This document shows positions 22,675-30,734 of a stretch of 39,305 nucleotides of DNA, in pieces (position 1 is the stretch's first letter; the number at the start of each line of letters is the position of its first letter). A program made the translations under genes and the position numbers. The stretch is taken from assembly GCF_036662795.1 (NCBI RefSeq), contig NZ_JBAFWZ010000028.1, positions 1 through 39,305 of the forward strand, read 5' to 3'. The stretch is from Lysinibacillus_B sp036662795 (lineage in GTDB: Bacteria; Bacillota; Bacilli; Bacillales_A; Planococcaceae). The notes below the pieces were generated by a model. The model was not told the DNA's origin, did no database searches, and was given only the letters and a program-made list of their open reading frames with translations.

Positions 22675-23730
22675 CTAAAATAAATGCTGACTACCTAAAG
22701 GAGTTCCTTTAGTAATAGATTTACCTGCAACTTTCCCTAGTATATTTTCATAGTATTTAGGTTCTAGACCATAGCCTGGACGCACAATTTTAATATTGTC
22801 CTTCGTAAATTCTTCTCCTGCCTCAATATCTTTGGATACATAAATTGAACGGCGGAATTTTAATGATGCTTTTTCTTTTTCTGTTGGACCATAAGTAACT
22901 TTCCCCATCGCTAACCAAGCACGTTCTGTTTCATCTACAAGTGCTTTCATTTCAGCTGGCTCCATCGAAAAAGACGAATCCACCCCTCCGTCAGCACGGT
23001 TTAGTGTGAAATGTTTTTCAATGACTGTTGCACCTAACGCAACACTGGCTACAGCTACACCAATTCCCATCGTATGATCGGATAATCCTATTTGTACATC
23101 TTCAAATAATTGCCTCATATGTGGAATTGTTAAGATATTCGTGTTTTCAGCTGTTGCTGGATAAGTGCTTGTACATTTTAAAAGTACGAGATCTTTACAT
23201 CCTGCTTCTTTTGCAGTTCGAACTAATTCGTCTAATTCAGCTAATGTTGCCATTCCTGTAGATACAATCATTGGCTTTCCTGTAGATGCCACCTTTTTGA
23301 TAAGTGGTAAATCTGTGTTTTCAAAAGAAGCAATTTTATAAAGTGGCACATCTAACTCTTCTAAAAAATCAACTGCTGTTTCATCAAATGGCGTACTAAA
23401 AGCAATCATGCCTAATTCTTTCGCTCGGTCAAAAATAGGCTTATGCCATTCCCAGGGAGTATGGGCTTCATCATATAACTCATGAAGTTTTCTCCCTTTC
23501 CATAAATTCCCTTCATCTACAATCATAAAATCAGGTGAATTAACATCGAGTGTAATTGTATCAGCAGTATAAGTTTGAATTTTTAAAGCATGAGCTCCAC
23601 TTGCAGCAGCTGCTTCTACTATTTCTAGCGCTCTCTCTAAAGACCGATTGTGATTTCCTGACATTTCAGCAATGATGAAAGGTTGGTAATCCTTTCCTAC
23701 TAATTTATCTTTAATCTTAATATTCCCCAT
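22675..23730 (-). CDS. pseI: Pseudaminic acid synthase
   Basis: PseI condenses phosphoenolpyruvate with 2,4-diacetamido-2,4,6-trideoxy-L-altrose to make pseudaminic acid. The 351-residue protein is NeuB-like: FIIAEMSGNHNRSLERAL at the N-terminus, KIQTYTADTITLD, STPFDETAVDFLEEL, KIASFENTDLPLI, STGMATLAEL, and LSDHTMGIGVAVASVALGA with IEKHFTLNRADGGVDSSFS. A C-terminal antifreeze-like SAF domain covers about residues 285-350 (RRSIYVSKDIEAGEEFTKDN). The pseudaminic variant rather than sialic or legionaminic acid is inferred from this signature and the neighbouring pseB, pseC, pseF and pseG. The ATG follows AAGGAG. Its base composition is less A/T-rich than the four genes upstream. Confidence 0.94.
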   Translation of the reverse strand: MGNIKIKDKLVGKDYQPFIIAEMSGNHNRSLERALEIVEAAAASGAHALKIQTYTADTITLDVNSPDFMIVDEGNLWKGRKLHELYDEAHTPWEWHKPIFDRAKELGMIAFSTPFDETAVDFLEELDVPLYKIASFENTDLPLIKKVASTGKPMIVSTGMATLAELDELVRTAKEAGCKDLVLLKCTSTYPATAENTNILTIPHMRQLFEDVQIGLSDHTMGIGVAVASVALGATVIEKHFTLNRADGGVDSSFSMEPAEMKALVDETERAWLAMGKVTYGPTEKEKASLKFRRSIYVSKDIEAGEEFTKDNIKIVRPGYGLEPKYYENILGKVAGKSITKGTPLGSQHLF

Positions 23731-23739
23731 AACTACTCC

Positions 23740-24684
23740 TTAGTATATTATTTCATTGTCTGCTCTGAATATTTTTTTACCAATTATACTTTTATCGTTA
23801 AATTCAATCTGATTAAGTTCTCCAAAATGGTCTAAAATTGACCATTCTACATCTTTGAAACCTAATTGATGTCTAAAAGTTATTGTACTAGAAAACCTTG
23901 GGTTAATTTCAAATATCATAGGTCCCTTAGTAGTTAATCTTAGTTGTATATTAATACTTCCCGAAAAATCTATACATTTACATACTTCATTTAAAAAATT
24001 TGAAATAATAGTATTTTCGACAACTTCTGCATAACCAGTACGCCCACCCGATAAAGTTCTCCTAAATACTATAGTTTTTAAATGTTCATTATTCTTGGCT
24101 TTAAAAATACCACAAGTATATTCTTCATCATTTGGCAGTAATAATTCTTGAAAAATCCAATCTTCTTTTCCTTTTTTCATTTCTACATAATTTTTTTCTG
24201 TGACAATACTAATAGCTTTACTACCAGATCCATCTTTACTTTTTATAATACATGGAAACTCTAAAGGGACAGAATTAGCTACTTCATAAGTCCATGGAGA
24301 AGGAAATCCGTTCTTTTTTAAAAATTCGGATGTTTCATATTTATCAAAAGCTAAGTCCATTATATTAAAACTTGGCATTAGTATTTTTACACCAGCAATT
24401 TCAGATATTTTATTTTTATTAAAAAACCTAATTTCTGGTTCTGAAGTAGGGATTATTAATTTAATGTCATACATCTTAACAATCGTTTCAATAATATCCA
24501 TATAATTATTTGAGATTACTTTAGGACATGTCCTAAAGTAATCGTAAAATAAATGAGATGGAAATTGATCATTGATATCTACACCTATCACTTTATCGAT
24601 AAAATGAATATCTTTTAATATTTGAGACATTCCTCTACCTATATCTCCGGCTGCTCCGGTAACCAATACTGACTCTAATCTCAT
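23740..24684 (-). CDS. ATP-grasp enzyme of the glycosylation locus
   Basis: The 314-residue protein begins with a pre-ATP-grasp/NAD-like fold (SVLVTGAAGDIGRGMSQILK), as in carbamoyl-phosphate-synthase-like ATP-grasp proteins. The ATP-binding segment FPCIIKSKDGSGSKAI is at about residues 145-160, and the metal-binding EINPRFSST near residue 260. Such enzymes ligate a carboxylate to an amine or similar group; the substrate is unknown. Joining an amino acid or other acid to the nonulosonic acid is a reasonable guess. ATG 24684 is chosen because AGGGAG lies 8 bases upstream; an in-frame TTG at 24711 overlaps the previous gene and lacks one. The coding sequence contains a perfect 30-bp palindrome at 24514-24543. 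Confidence 0.75.
   Translation of the reverse strand: MRLESVLVTGAAGDIGRGMSQILKDIHFIDKVIGVDINDQFPSHLFYDYFRTCPKVISNNYMDIIETIVKMYDIKLIIPTSEPEIRFFNKNKISEIAGVKILMPSFNIMDLAFDKYETSEFLKKNGFPSPWTYEVANSVPLEFPCIIKSKDGSGSKAISIVTEKNYVEMKKGKEDWIFQELLLPNDEEYTCGIFKAKNNEHLKTIVFRRTLSGGRTGYAEVVENTIISNFLNEVCKCIDFSGSINIQLRLTTKGPMIFEINPRFSSTITFRHQLGFKDVEWSILDHFGELNQIEFNDKSIIGKKIFRADNEIIY
24514..24543. repeat. Perfect 30-bp palindrome inside the ATP-grasp gene
   Basis: The left half GATTACTTTAGGACA (24514-24528) is the exact reverse complement of the right half (24529-24543), with no spacer. In the coding strand it encodes DYFRTCPKVI. A 15-bp zero-spacer palindrome is not expected by chance in a window of this size. 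Confidence 0.9.
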
Positions 24685-24700
24685 TTTTAAAACTCCCTTT

Positions 24701-25414
24701 TTATAGATCAAGCCTATTTCTTTTCAAAACTGAAATTAAATATTCTTTGTTTGAATTACTACTTTTCTCAATATCCTCAATTAAAGTTTTAACTTTATAT
24801 GGAGTCCTATAAGGTATATAAACATTATTTTTTGTATCTAGCATTCCCCATGAAGCTAGTCCTCCTATATCTTTACTTTGTCCAACAGACCCCACATTTA
24901 TCAATGAACATTCATCATATTTAAAAATTAATGGGTAATGAGTATGCCCCATAAAGATATAGTCAAAATTATTATTACAAAAGGATTTTAATATATTAAA
25001 TTGACTATTTGGGTAAAGATAATAATCAGTATTTCCAGGAGAACCATGACATAATTTTATTGAAATATTATCAATACGAATCTCCTTTTCGGCTGGTAAT
25101 TGAATTAGCCATTCAAGGTCTTTTTCACACATCTCTTTAATAGCTACTTCATGACCTTCTCCATATTTCTCTGTTAGTTCTTTAATTTTTATTTCTTTAT
25201 GTATCACCTTCGTAATTAAATCTTCATGATTGCCTCTTATAACTGTTGCTTTTAATGATCTAATTTTTTTGATAACTTCTATAGGATAAGAGTAATATCC
25301 AACCAGATCGCCTAATATAAAATAGTGATCAATTCCTAAGAGTTTTGCATGATTTAGTACAGCGCTTAAAGCATAATAATTCCCATGAATATCTGAAAGT
25401 ATTCCAATCTTCAT
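24701..25414 (-). CDS. Calcineurin-like metallophosphoesterase
   Basis: The 237-residue protein has the metallophosphoesterase motifs in order: SDIHGN (residues 7-12), GDLVGYYSYP (about 35-44), RGNHED (about 60-65), CHGSPG, and the final GHTHYP (about 153-158). It is the YfcE/MJ0936-like type with a compact single domain, and no membrane segment is seen. The substrate is unknown; in this locus a phosphosugar or nucleotide intermediate is possible but only inferred. The ATG follows AAAGGATTATTAAGTAAT, 1 base after the SDR stop codon. The gene is strongly A/T-rich. Confidence 0.82.
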   Translation of the reverse strand: MKIGILSDIHGNYYALSAVLNHAKLLGIDHYFILGDLVGYYSYPIEVIKKIRSLKATVIRGNHEDLITKVIHKEIKIKELTEKYGEGHEVAIKEMCEKDLEWLIQLPAEKEIRIDNISIKLCHGSPGNTDYYLYPNSQFNILKSFCNNNFDYIFMGHTHYPLIFKYDECSLINVGSVGQSKDIGGLASWGMLDTKNNVYIPYRTPYKVKTLIEDIEKSSNSNKEYLISVLKRNRLDL

Positions 25415-25415
25415 A

Positions 25416-26111
25416 TTACTTAATAATCCTTTTCACTATTTCATCAGCCACTGTTACTGCATCTTTAAGTTGATCATCATCCTTGTATTTCTGAAATTGA
25501 TCTATTAAAGGGAACTCATTAAAATTAGAATTTCGAATTGATTGTTGCATTTTTGTATCCATTACTCCTGGATCAATATTTAATATCTCAATATTATCTC
25601 TTTCTTTTTCTAGAACCGACAAAAACATCATAATTGCTGCTTTAGACGAACAATACAAACTCCAGCCTTCTACAGCCTTTGTTGCTGCTCCAGAAGAAAT
25701 ATTTATTATCTTTATTTTTTTCGTAATTGGAGCTATTCTTACAAGTTGGTTGATTAAAATGAGAGGAGCAAAATAATTAACATTAATGTTATTTTTTATA
25801 GAATCAGCATCGTCATATTGACCAACTTTTTTAATAGGACCAATAACACCTGCATTGTTTATAAAAACTATTTCATTTACATCATTAAAATAATCGCCAG
25901 TAAATTTATCAAGTAAACTATTTAAGTCATTATCATTAGCTAAATCACAATTTAGCAAATGTATTAACTCAGGAGATATTTGTGAGACATCAAGTTGTGA
26001 TTTCGTGAATTTTCTGCCGATAGCCACTATTTTTTCTTTTCGTTGTATTAATTTATTTGCTATCTGCTCTCCTAAGCCGCTAGATACTCCAGTTATCATA
26101 AATAACTTCAT
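25416..26111 (-). CDS. Short-chain dehydrogenase/reductase
   Basis: The 231-residue SDR has the NAD(P)-binding TGVSSGLG (residues 7-14), the structural NNAG, INISSGAA with the catalytic serine, and YCSSKAA, which carries the YxxxK pair. The C-terminal NIDPGVMDTKMQ is typical of classical SDRs, and the nearest family I recognise is YueD/sepiapterin-reductase-like. Flagellin-modification loci such as ptm in Campylobacter also encode SDRs. A reduction or epimerisation step on the sugar is inferred, not shown. The ATG has AGGTGA upstream. It follows pseG by 14 bases in the same operon. Confidence 0.82.
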   Translation of the reverse strand: MKLFMITGVSSGLGEQIANKLIQRKEKIVAIGRKFTKSQLDVSQISPELIHLLNCDLANDNDLNSLLDKFTGDYFNDVNEIVFINNAGVIGPIKKVGQYDDADSIKNNINVNYFAPLILINQLVRIAPITKKIKIINISSGAATKAVEGWSLYCSSKAAIMMFLSVLEKERDNIEILNIDPGVMDTKMQQSIRNSNFNEFPLIDQFQKYKDDDQLKDAVTVADEIVKRIIK

Positions 26112-26125
26112 TTCTATACTTCACC

Positions 26126-27208
26126 TCAAGCACGAATTTGTGTCATTATATTTTTACATACTAATTGTTTTTTTATCTTTTCAAGACTCAATAGTTCGCT
26201 ACAAGCTTTTTTCATATTTTCAAGATTTTCTTTTTCACTAAAAAAGTTTAATAATACTTCTTTTAAATACGAATCAGATATTTTCGTATAGTACCCCAAA
26301 TTATAAATCGCTCCCCGTCTACCAACTGCATTCACAACTTCTTCTTGATTTTGAGCAGTAATAATAACTAAACTTGGTAATTTAAGAATACATCTTTCCC
26401 AAAGATTAGTACCACCTGCTCCAATCCCCACATCTGCCCTCTGGATTAATTCAGACATATTATTGACTTGTGAATATAAATTGCAATTTGGTATCTTCTT
26501 GCATAGGATTTCTATCTTTTGTTTATCGGGATTTCCTTCTCCTATTATTACATTTATAGTAATTGGAATACCCCTAATTTCACTAATAGCTTTAAGAACT
26601 TTTAATGTTTCCCCTGTCGGATCAGTTCCACCAAAAAACAATAAAATTTTCAACTTAGTTGTATCTCTTTCTATATTTGTTTTTAGAGATGCTAAAAACT
26701 CCTCCCGCAACAACAAAAAATTTGGTCCTAATAATAATTTACAACTAGGATTCACCATATTTGCATAACGTTGTTCTAAACCATCATAATAATTTTGATC
26801 TAATAACAAATCAGTATCGTGTTTTCTATTAGCTAAATCATCTATTACCATCATTTTCTTAGTATAGGGGCGAACTACCCCTTCCCATTTAATATCAATT
26901 GAATAATGATCCACTATTATCATATCAATAGCAACATTAAGTTTCGCTATAACATCAATTGTTTGCATCGCATCTTCTAACCAACAATCACGAATACATT
27001 CCCAATGTAAATCCGTATTTATCTTAGTTAGAACAAATACCTCAAAGCCTTCCTTACGAATAAGCTCTACCATATTCCCTTCTAATTCTCGACAAATAAA
27101 GTATACTTTCACATTGTTCTTTATTAGTTGCTTCGCCAATGTAAGACATCTCATTACATGTCCCGATCCAATCTGTATTGATGAATCTGCTCTAATTAAA
27201 ACTATCAT
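26126..27208 (-). CDS. pseG: UDP-2,4-diacetamido-2,4,6-trideoxy-L-altropyranose hydrolase
   Basis: PseG removes UDP to release the sugar used by PseI. The 360-residue protein has the N-terminal signature IRADSSIQIGSGHVMRCLTLA with the catalytic His at residue 17. Further on are IVDHYSID, MVIDDLANR, LLFFGGTDPTGETLKVL and GIGAGGTNLWERCILKLPSLV, the GT-B-like fold of MurG relatives. Length is at the upper end of the family. The ATG follows AAGGTGA. It lies after a 595-base spacer that holds decayed sequence, so the pse operon is interrupted between the methyltransferase gene and pseG. Confidence 0.9.
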   Translation of the reverse strand: MIVLIRADSSIQIGSGHVMRCLTLAKQLIKNNVKVYFICRELEGNMVELIRKEGFEVFVLTKINTDLHWECIRDCWLEDAMQTIDVIAKLNVAIDMIIVDHYSIDIKWEGVVRPYTKKMMVIDDLANRKHDTDLLLDQNYYDGLEQRYANMVNPSCKLLLGPNFLLLREEFLASLKTNIERDTTKLKILLFFGGTDPTGETLKVLKAISEIRGIPITINVIIGEGNPDKQKIEILCKKIPNCNLYSQVNNMSELIQRADVGIGAGGTNLWERCILKLPSLVIITAQNQEEVVNAVGRRGAIYNLGYYTKISDSYLKEVLLNFFSEKENLENMKKACSELLSLEKIKKQLVCKNIMTQIRA

Positions 27209-27803
27209 AATTACTCACCTTATATTATTTTTTCATAAACATTTACGGCCAGTTGTAGCTACTTTTAATACTTAATTATTAATCAAGACTCAATATGTCA
27301 TTACAAATATTCTATAGGATATATCATTTACTCTCGTTTAAATTAGTAATTTATTCCACAAGTATAAATTCATTCAATTTTTATTCCCGTTAATACTACT
27401 CATAAATGCACGTTTCCTCTATAGTTGCTGCTGATCTAATTGACTCCAATATATTGTTTTGGAGAGTCTTCCCTATACTATTAGTTGGTTGTTTTGCTGA
27501 GAGTTACACTCTTTCATCCATCGTTTTTTTAGATTATTAAAGCATTAGATTATTCATGTTGAAATATATTATTAAAGTAATCGCCCTTTAACTAAACACT
27601 ATAGCACTCTAAGAATTGGAAGCATCGTATTTAGATTAATTTCATGGCGATAAGCTTTAAAATATTTCTCATTTATAGATATGTTTGTATTTATTAGAAA
27701 ATTATCACTTGTTATTCCAAGGTTTTAATCGCATTCTTTTGCACTTTCCTCCTATTGAATGAAGATTAGCTAACCATTCATTATAATCTGAAATAATTCT
27801 TAT
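27209..27803 (-). pseudogene. Non-coding gap with decayed coding remnants
   Basis: No intact gene is present. On the minus strand short open pieces read like protein but are broken by stops and frame changes: IISDYNEWLANLHSIGGKCK (about 27800-27735), then in another frame NTNISINEKYFKAYRHEINL (about 27695-27600), and a terminal piece TLQNNILESIRSAATIEETC (about 27470-27400). An AATAGGAGGAAAG ribosome-site-like sequence lies at about 27745-27755. I infer one or more lost genes of the glycosylation locus. The parent family cannot be named. Confidence 0.35.
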
Positions 27804-28712
27804 TTATTTCGAATTATAAGTAGAATCAAAAGAAAAATATCCTACTATTTGTCTCCCTAACCCCATTTCAGCAAGTATTTTGTATATTTCTAATAGTTTT
27901 GCGGGAGATTTGGAATGTAAGTAATTTTCAATTTCCACTCTTTTCCTATGTATATCTTTTCCTATAGCAGCATTTTTAATATAATTCGAAGAATCTATTA
28001 ACAAGTTAAGGTCAATTGGATAATCCGAATAAAGTTGATATTCTTTAAATCCAAATTCATTACATAAATTCACAAGACCCTCTTTATTAAAATAAGACAA
28101 GTGGTCTGGTATGGCTATCCAAAATTCTGTATCTATTTTATTTGTCTTTAATAAATATTGTTGAAGTTCAGAAAAATCGTTAGGAACTTCGATAATTAAC
28201 AACGAATTTTCATTCATTATCTTTCTTAACTTTTCTAATAACTTTCCTGGGTCTATTACATGTTCAAGAACGTTATTCATTGTTACTATATTATAGCTTT
28301 TACTTTCAATAGCTAAGTTATCTATAACGTCCATTGTATCCCCAACTAAAAGATTCTCTAACTGTTGAGGATTATGAATTTCACAACCGTGAGTACTAAA
28401 ATCTATCCCTGTTACATCTAATCCTAAATTTGAAAAGTAATTCAAACAATATCCCTCTCCTGCACCTATATCTAGCATGGAAAGTTCCGAAAACGATACA
28501 TTTTTTTTGCTATCAAAAAATTTTCTTATTATAATCTCTTTTTGCTCTAGATGATTATTAAAATACTTTTTTTCCTCAATAGTGTATTCATGAGAGTAGG
28601 AACCCTTATTATCCTGGTAGTATGTCTTAGTGTAATATTCGTTCAATTCTTCCTGTGTAGGACGTTTGGCAATTTCATAATATCCAAAATCATTTCTATT
28701 AACTTTATTCAT
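27804..28712 (-). CDS. Class I SAM-dependent methyltransferase
   Basis: The 302-residue protein has a glycine-rich SAM motif LDIGAGEGYCL (about residues 79-89), the following acidic residue in VTGIDFS, and NIVTMNNVLEHVIDPGKLL with the NxLEH motif of methyltransferase type 11/23. The N-terminal 60 residues (EIAKRPTQEELNEYYTKTYY) resemble sugar-linked methyltransferases that begin with a small accessory domain. The C-terminal third is family-specific. O- or N-methylation of the nonulosonic acid, or of a flagellin residue, is inferred from the locus. ATG has AGAGG upstream. It is strongly A/T-rich. Confidence 0.82.
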   Translation of the reverse strand: MNKVNRNDFGYYEIAKRPTQEELNEYYTKTYYQDNKGSYSHEYTIEEKKYFNNHLEQKEIIIRKFFDSKKNVSFSELSMLDIGAGEGYCLNYFSNLGLDVTGIDFSTHGCEIHNPQQLENLLVGDTMDVIDNLAIESKSYNIVTMNNVLEHVIDPGKLLEKLRKIMNENSLLIIEVPNDFSELQQYLLKTNKIDTEFWIAIPDHLSYFNKEGLVNLCNEFGFKEYQLYSDYPIDLNLLIDSSNYIKNAAIGKDIHRKRVEIENYLHSKSPAKLLEIYKILAEMGLGRQIVGYFSFDSTYNSK

Positions 28713-28784
28713 ATAGGTACCTCTATTCTATAATAGTGAAATTTAAAAAATCTGCTGTAAACAAATACTGTTTGATTTTGTATA

Positions 28785-28794
28785 ATCACCTCCC
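28785..28794 (-). promoter_or_regulatory. Orphan strong Shine-Dalgarno sequence between pseF and the methyltransferase
   Basis: The minus strand reads GGGAGGTGAT 22 bases after the pseF stop codon, but no sensible gene follows at the right distance. A GTG inside it opens a 26-codon frame ending over the methyltransferase start, and an ATG just upstream opens 18 codons. It may be the remains of a deleted gene. Confidence 0.4.
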
Positions 28795-28816
28795 GACATA
28801 AAGAAGATAATTAAAT

Positions 28817-29542
28817 CTAAACCTTTTTTTGTTCAATCATAGCGTTAATATCATTCCATTCTGGATGCTCAGCTAATAGACTTAAAACATCCTTCCAAGA
28901 AAATACCCTCTTATATGGATAGATTGACATTATTATTAATTTAATTAACTCGAAATCTTCCACAGTATCAACAGTCCAACGATATTGACTATAATCTTGT
29001 TTATTCTTAATAAATCCTAAATTGAAACATTTAGGATTTGAATACATATATGTTGTAACATGTTCCTTATCCCGTGATAAAGTCGCCTCTTTGTACGTCC
29101 TTTCAAGAGAGGCTTTAGAAAAGACCTCTGTATCTAAGCCTCTCGGATATGTTTGTTCAATTGTATTGGATACATAATCAAAGTCATTTTCAAAGAAATA
29201 TCGTATTGTTTCGTCCACAATAACAGGGTCAATAATTGGACAATCTGAAGTTAATCGAACAATAACGTCTCCCCCGTATTGATTGACTGCTCCATAATAG
29301 CGCGATAGCACATCATCCTCTGATCCTCTATAGTAATCCACACCATAATTTTCACAAAATTCTACAATAACATCATCTTTATGGGTTACAGTCGTGGCAA
29401 TCACCACTTTATCAATATACTTAGAATGAGCTATTCTTTCTAATTGATAAGCTAATAGCGGCTTACCATTAACCTCTTTAAGAACTTTTCCTGGTAAACG
29501 CGTAGAACCCATACGTGCTTGAACTATCGCTGTTACTCTCAT
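28817..29542 (-). CDS. pseF: CMP-pseudaminic acid cytidylyltransferase
   Basis: PseF activates pseudaminic acid with CTP, giving the CMP-sugar donor for flagellin glycosylation. The 241-residue protein has the nucleotide-binding QARMGSTRLPGKVLKEVNGK (residues 8-27), then RLTSDCPIIDP, TYPRGLDTEVF, and RWTVDTVEDFELI. This is the SpsF/PseF glycosyltransferase-A-fold family. Its ATG overlaps the pseC stop by 4 bases (ATGA), so the two are coupled. Confidence 0.9.
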   Translation of the reverse strand: MRVTAIVQARMGSTRLPGKVLKEVNGKPLLAYQLERIAHSKYIDKVVIATTVTHKDDVIVEFCENYGVDYYRGSEDDVLSRYYGAVNQYGGDVIVRLTSDCPIIDPVIVDETIRYFFENDFDYVSNTIEQTYPRGLDTEVFSKASLERTYKEATLSRDKEHVTTYMYSNPKCFNLGFIKNKQDYSQYRWTVDTVEDFELIKLIIMSIYPYKRVFSWKDVLSLLAEHPEWNDINAMIEQKKV

Positions 29543-30702
29543 TTTCTTCCCCTCTTTATGACCAATTTCACTGCTTCAATAACATCCTGAATATCTTGAT
29601 CCTGCATTAATGGATATAAAGGTAACGAAATAATTTCTTCATAGAGTTGCTCTGCTTTTGGCAATGATCCCTTTTTATAACCTAATTCCTGATAATACGA
29701 CAGTGTATGCACAGGTATATAATGAACATTGACACCAATATTAAGTTTGTGTAATTCCTCAAACACTTCTTTTCGAGAAACAGTCAATTTATCAAGTTGT
29801 AGTTTCAAAACATACAAATGCCAACTAGAATCCGTCTCCAGATACTGGTAAGGGGTCTGTACCTCTAAGAAATCGCATAATGCATCATTATAAGCTACAA
29901 CAATTTCTTTACGTCTTTTAACAAAGCCATCTATTTTTTTTATTTGACTACATCCTAATGCGGCTTGTAAATCAGTCATACGATAGTTATAACCCAAGAG
30001 TTCCATGTCATAATACCAAGGGCCATGATTTTCAGTCAACGCCTTCGGGTTACGTGTAATCCCATGCCCACGGAATTGCAAAAGCTTCTCATAATACTTT
30101 TTACTATTCGTCGTTATAATACCACCTTCACCTGTCGTAATATGTTTTACAGGATGAAAGCTAAACATGGTCATATCACTTAATGCACCAATCTTTTGTC
30201 CTTTATATTCAGCACCTAACGCATGTGCAGCATCTTCAATTACAATTAAATTATGTCTTTTTGCAATAGTATGAATTTCATCTAGCTGTACAGGTTGTCC
30301 TGTAAAATGTACAGGAATAATCGCTTTTGTATTTGGTGTGATTTTTTTTTCAATTTCTAAAGGATCTATATTATATGTATCTTCCTTAATATCAGCAAAG
30401 ACTACTGTTCCACCAACATAACGTACACAATTTGCGCTTGCTGCAAAGGTTATAGGTGTTGTAATAACTTCATCACCCTCGCCAATACCAGCAGCAAAAC
30501 ATGCACCGTGAAGTGCTGCTGTCCCATTCGAAAAGGCTACTGCGTATTTTGCTCCTACATATTTAGCTACCTTTTGTTCGAAACAAGCTACTGTTGGACC
30601 AGTCGTTAAAAAATCACTTTTTAATACTTGTAAGACTGCTTCTATATCATCTTCTTCAATCCATTGCTTCCCATACGGTAAATAAGAATCTCTCAATGTC
30701 AT
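29539..30702 (-). CDS. pseC: UDP-4-amino-4,6-dideoxy-N-acetyl-beta-L-altrosamine transaminase
   Basis: PseC transfers an amino group to C-4 of the keto sugar made by PseB. The 387-residue DegT/DnrJ/EryC1 aminotransferase has the PLP lysine in MTMFSFHPVKHITTGEGG. Other PLP contacts are FSNGTAALHGAC, the aspartate in IVIEDAAHALGAEYKG, and the family motif GYNYRMTDLQAALGCSQ. The start at ATG 30702 lies close to AAGGAG; a TTG 6 bases further in has better spacing. It is 32 bases after pseB. Confidence 0.93.
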   Translation of the reverse strand: MTLRDSYLPYGKQWIEEDDIEAVLQVLKSDFLTTGPTVACFEQKVAKYVGAKYAVAFSNGTAALHGACFAAGIGEGDEVITTPITFAASANCVRYVGGTVVFADIKEDTYNIDPLEIEKKITPNTKAIIPVHFTGQPVQLDEIHTIAKRHNLIVIEDAAHALGAEYKGQKIGALSDMTMFSFHPVKHITTGEGGIITTNSKKYYEKLLQFRGHGITRNPKALTENHGPWYYDMELLGYNYRMTDLQAALGCSQIKKIDGFVKRRKEIVVAYNDALCDFLEVQTPYQYLETDSSWHLYVLKLQLDKLTVSRKEVFEELHKLNIGVNVHYIPVHTLSYYQELGYKKGSLPKAEQLYEEIISLPLYPLMQDQDIQDVIEAVKLVIKRGRK

Positions 30703-30734
30703 TCTCTCCTTAAAGAAAAAAATGCAGTCAAAGA

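Noticed and set aside
22560..22690. A small gene downstream of pseI translating to ERFEKILLEMAAKQQKSTQE and neighbours
   Set aside because: No start codon or ribosome site, and it begins inside pseI. Mentioned only as possible remnant.
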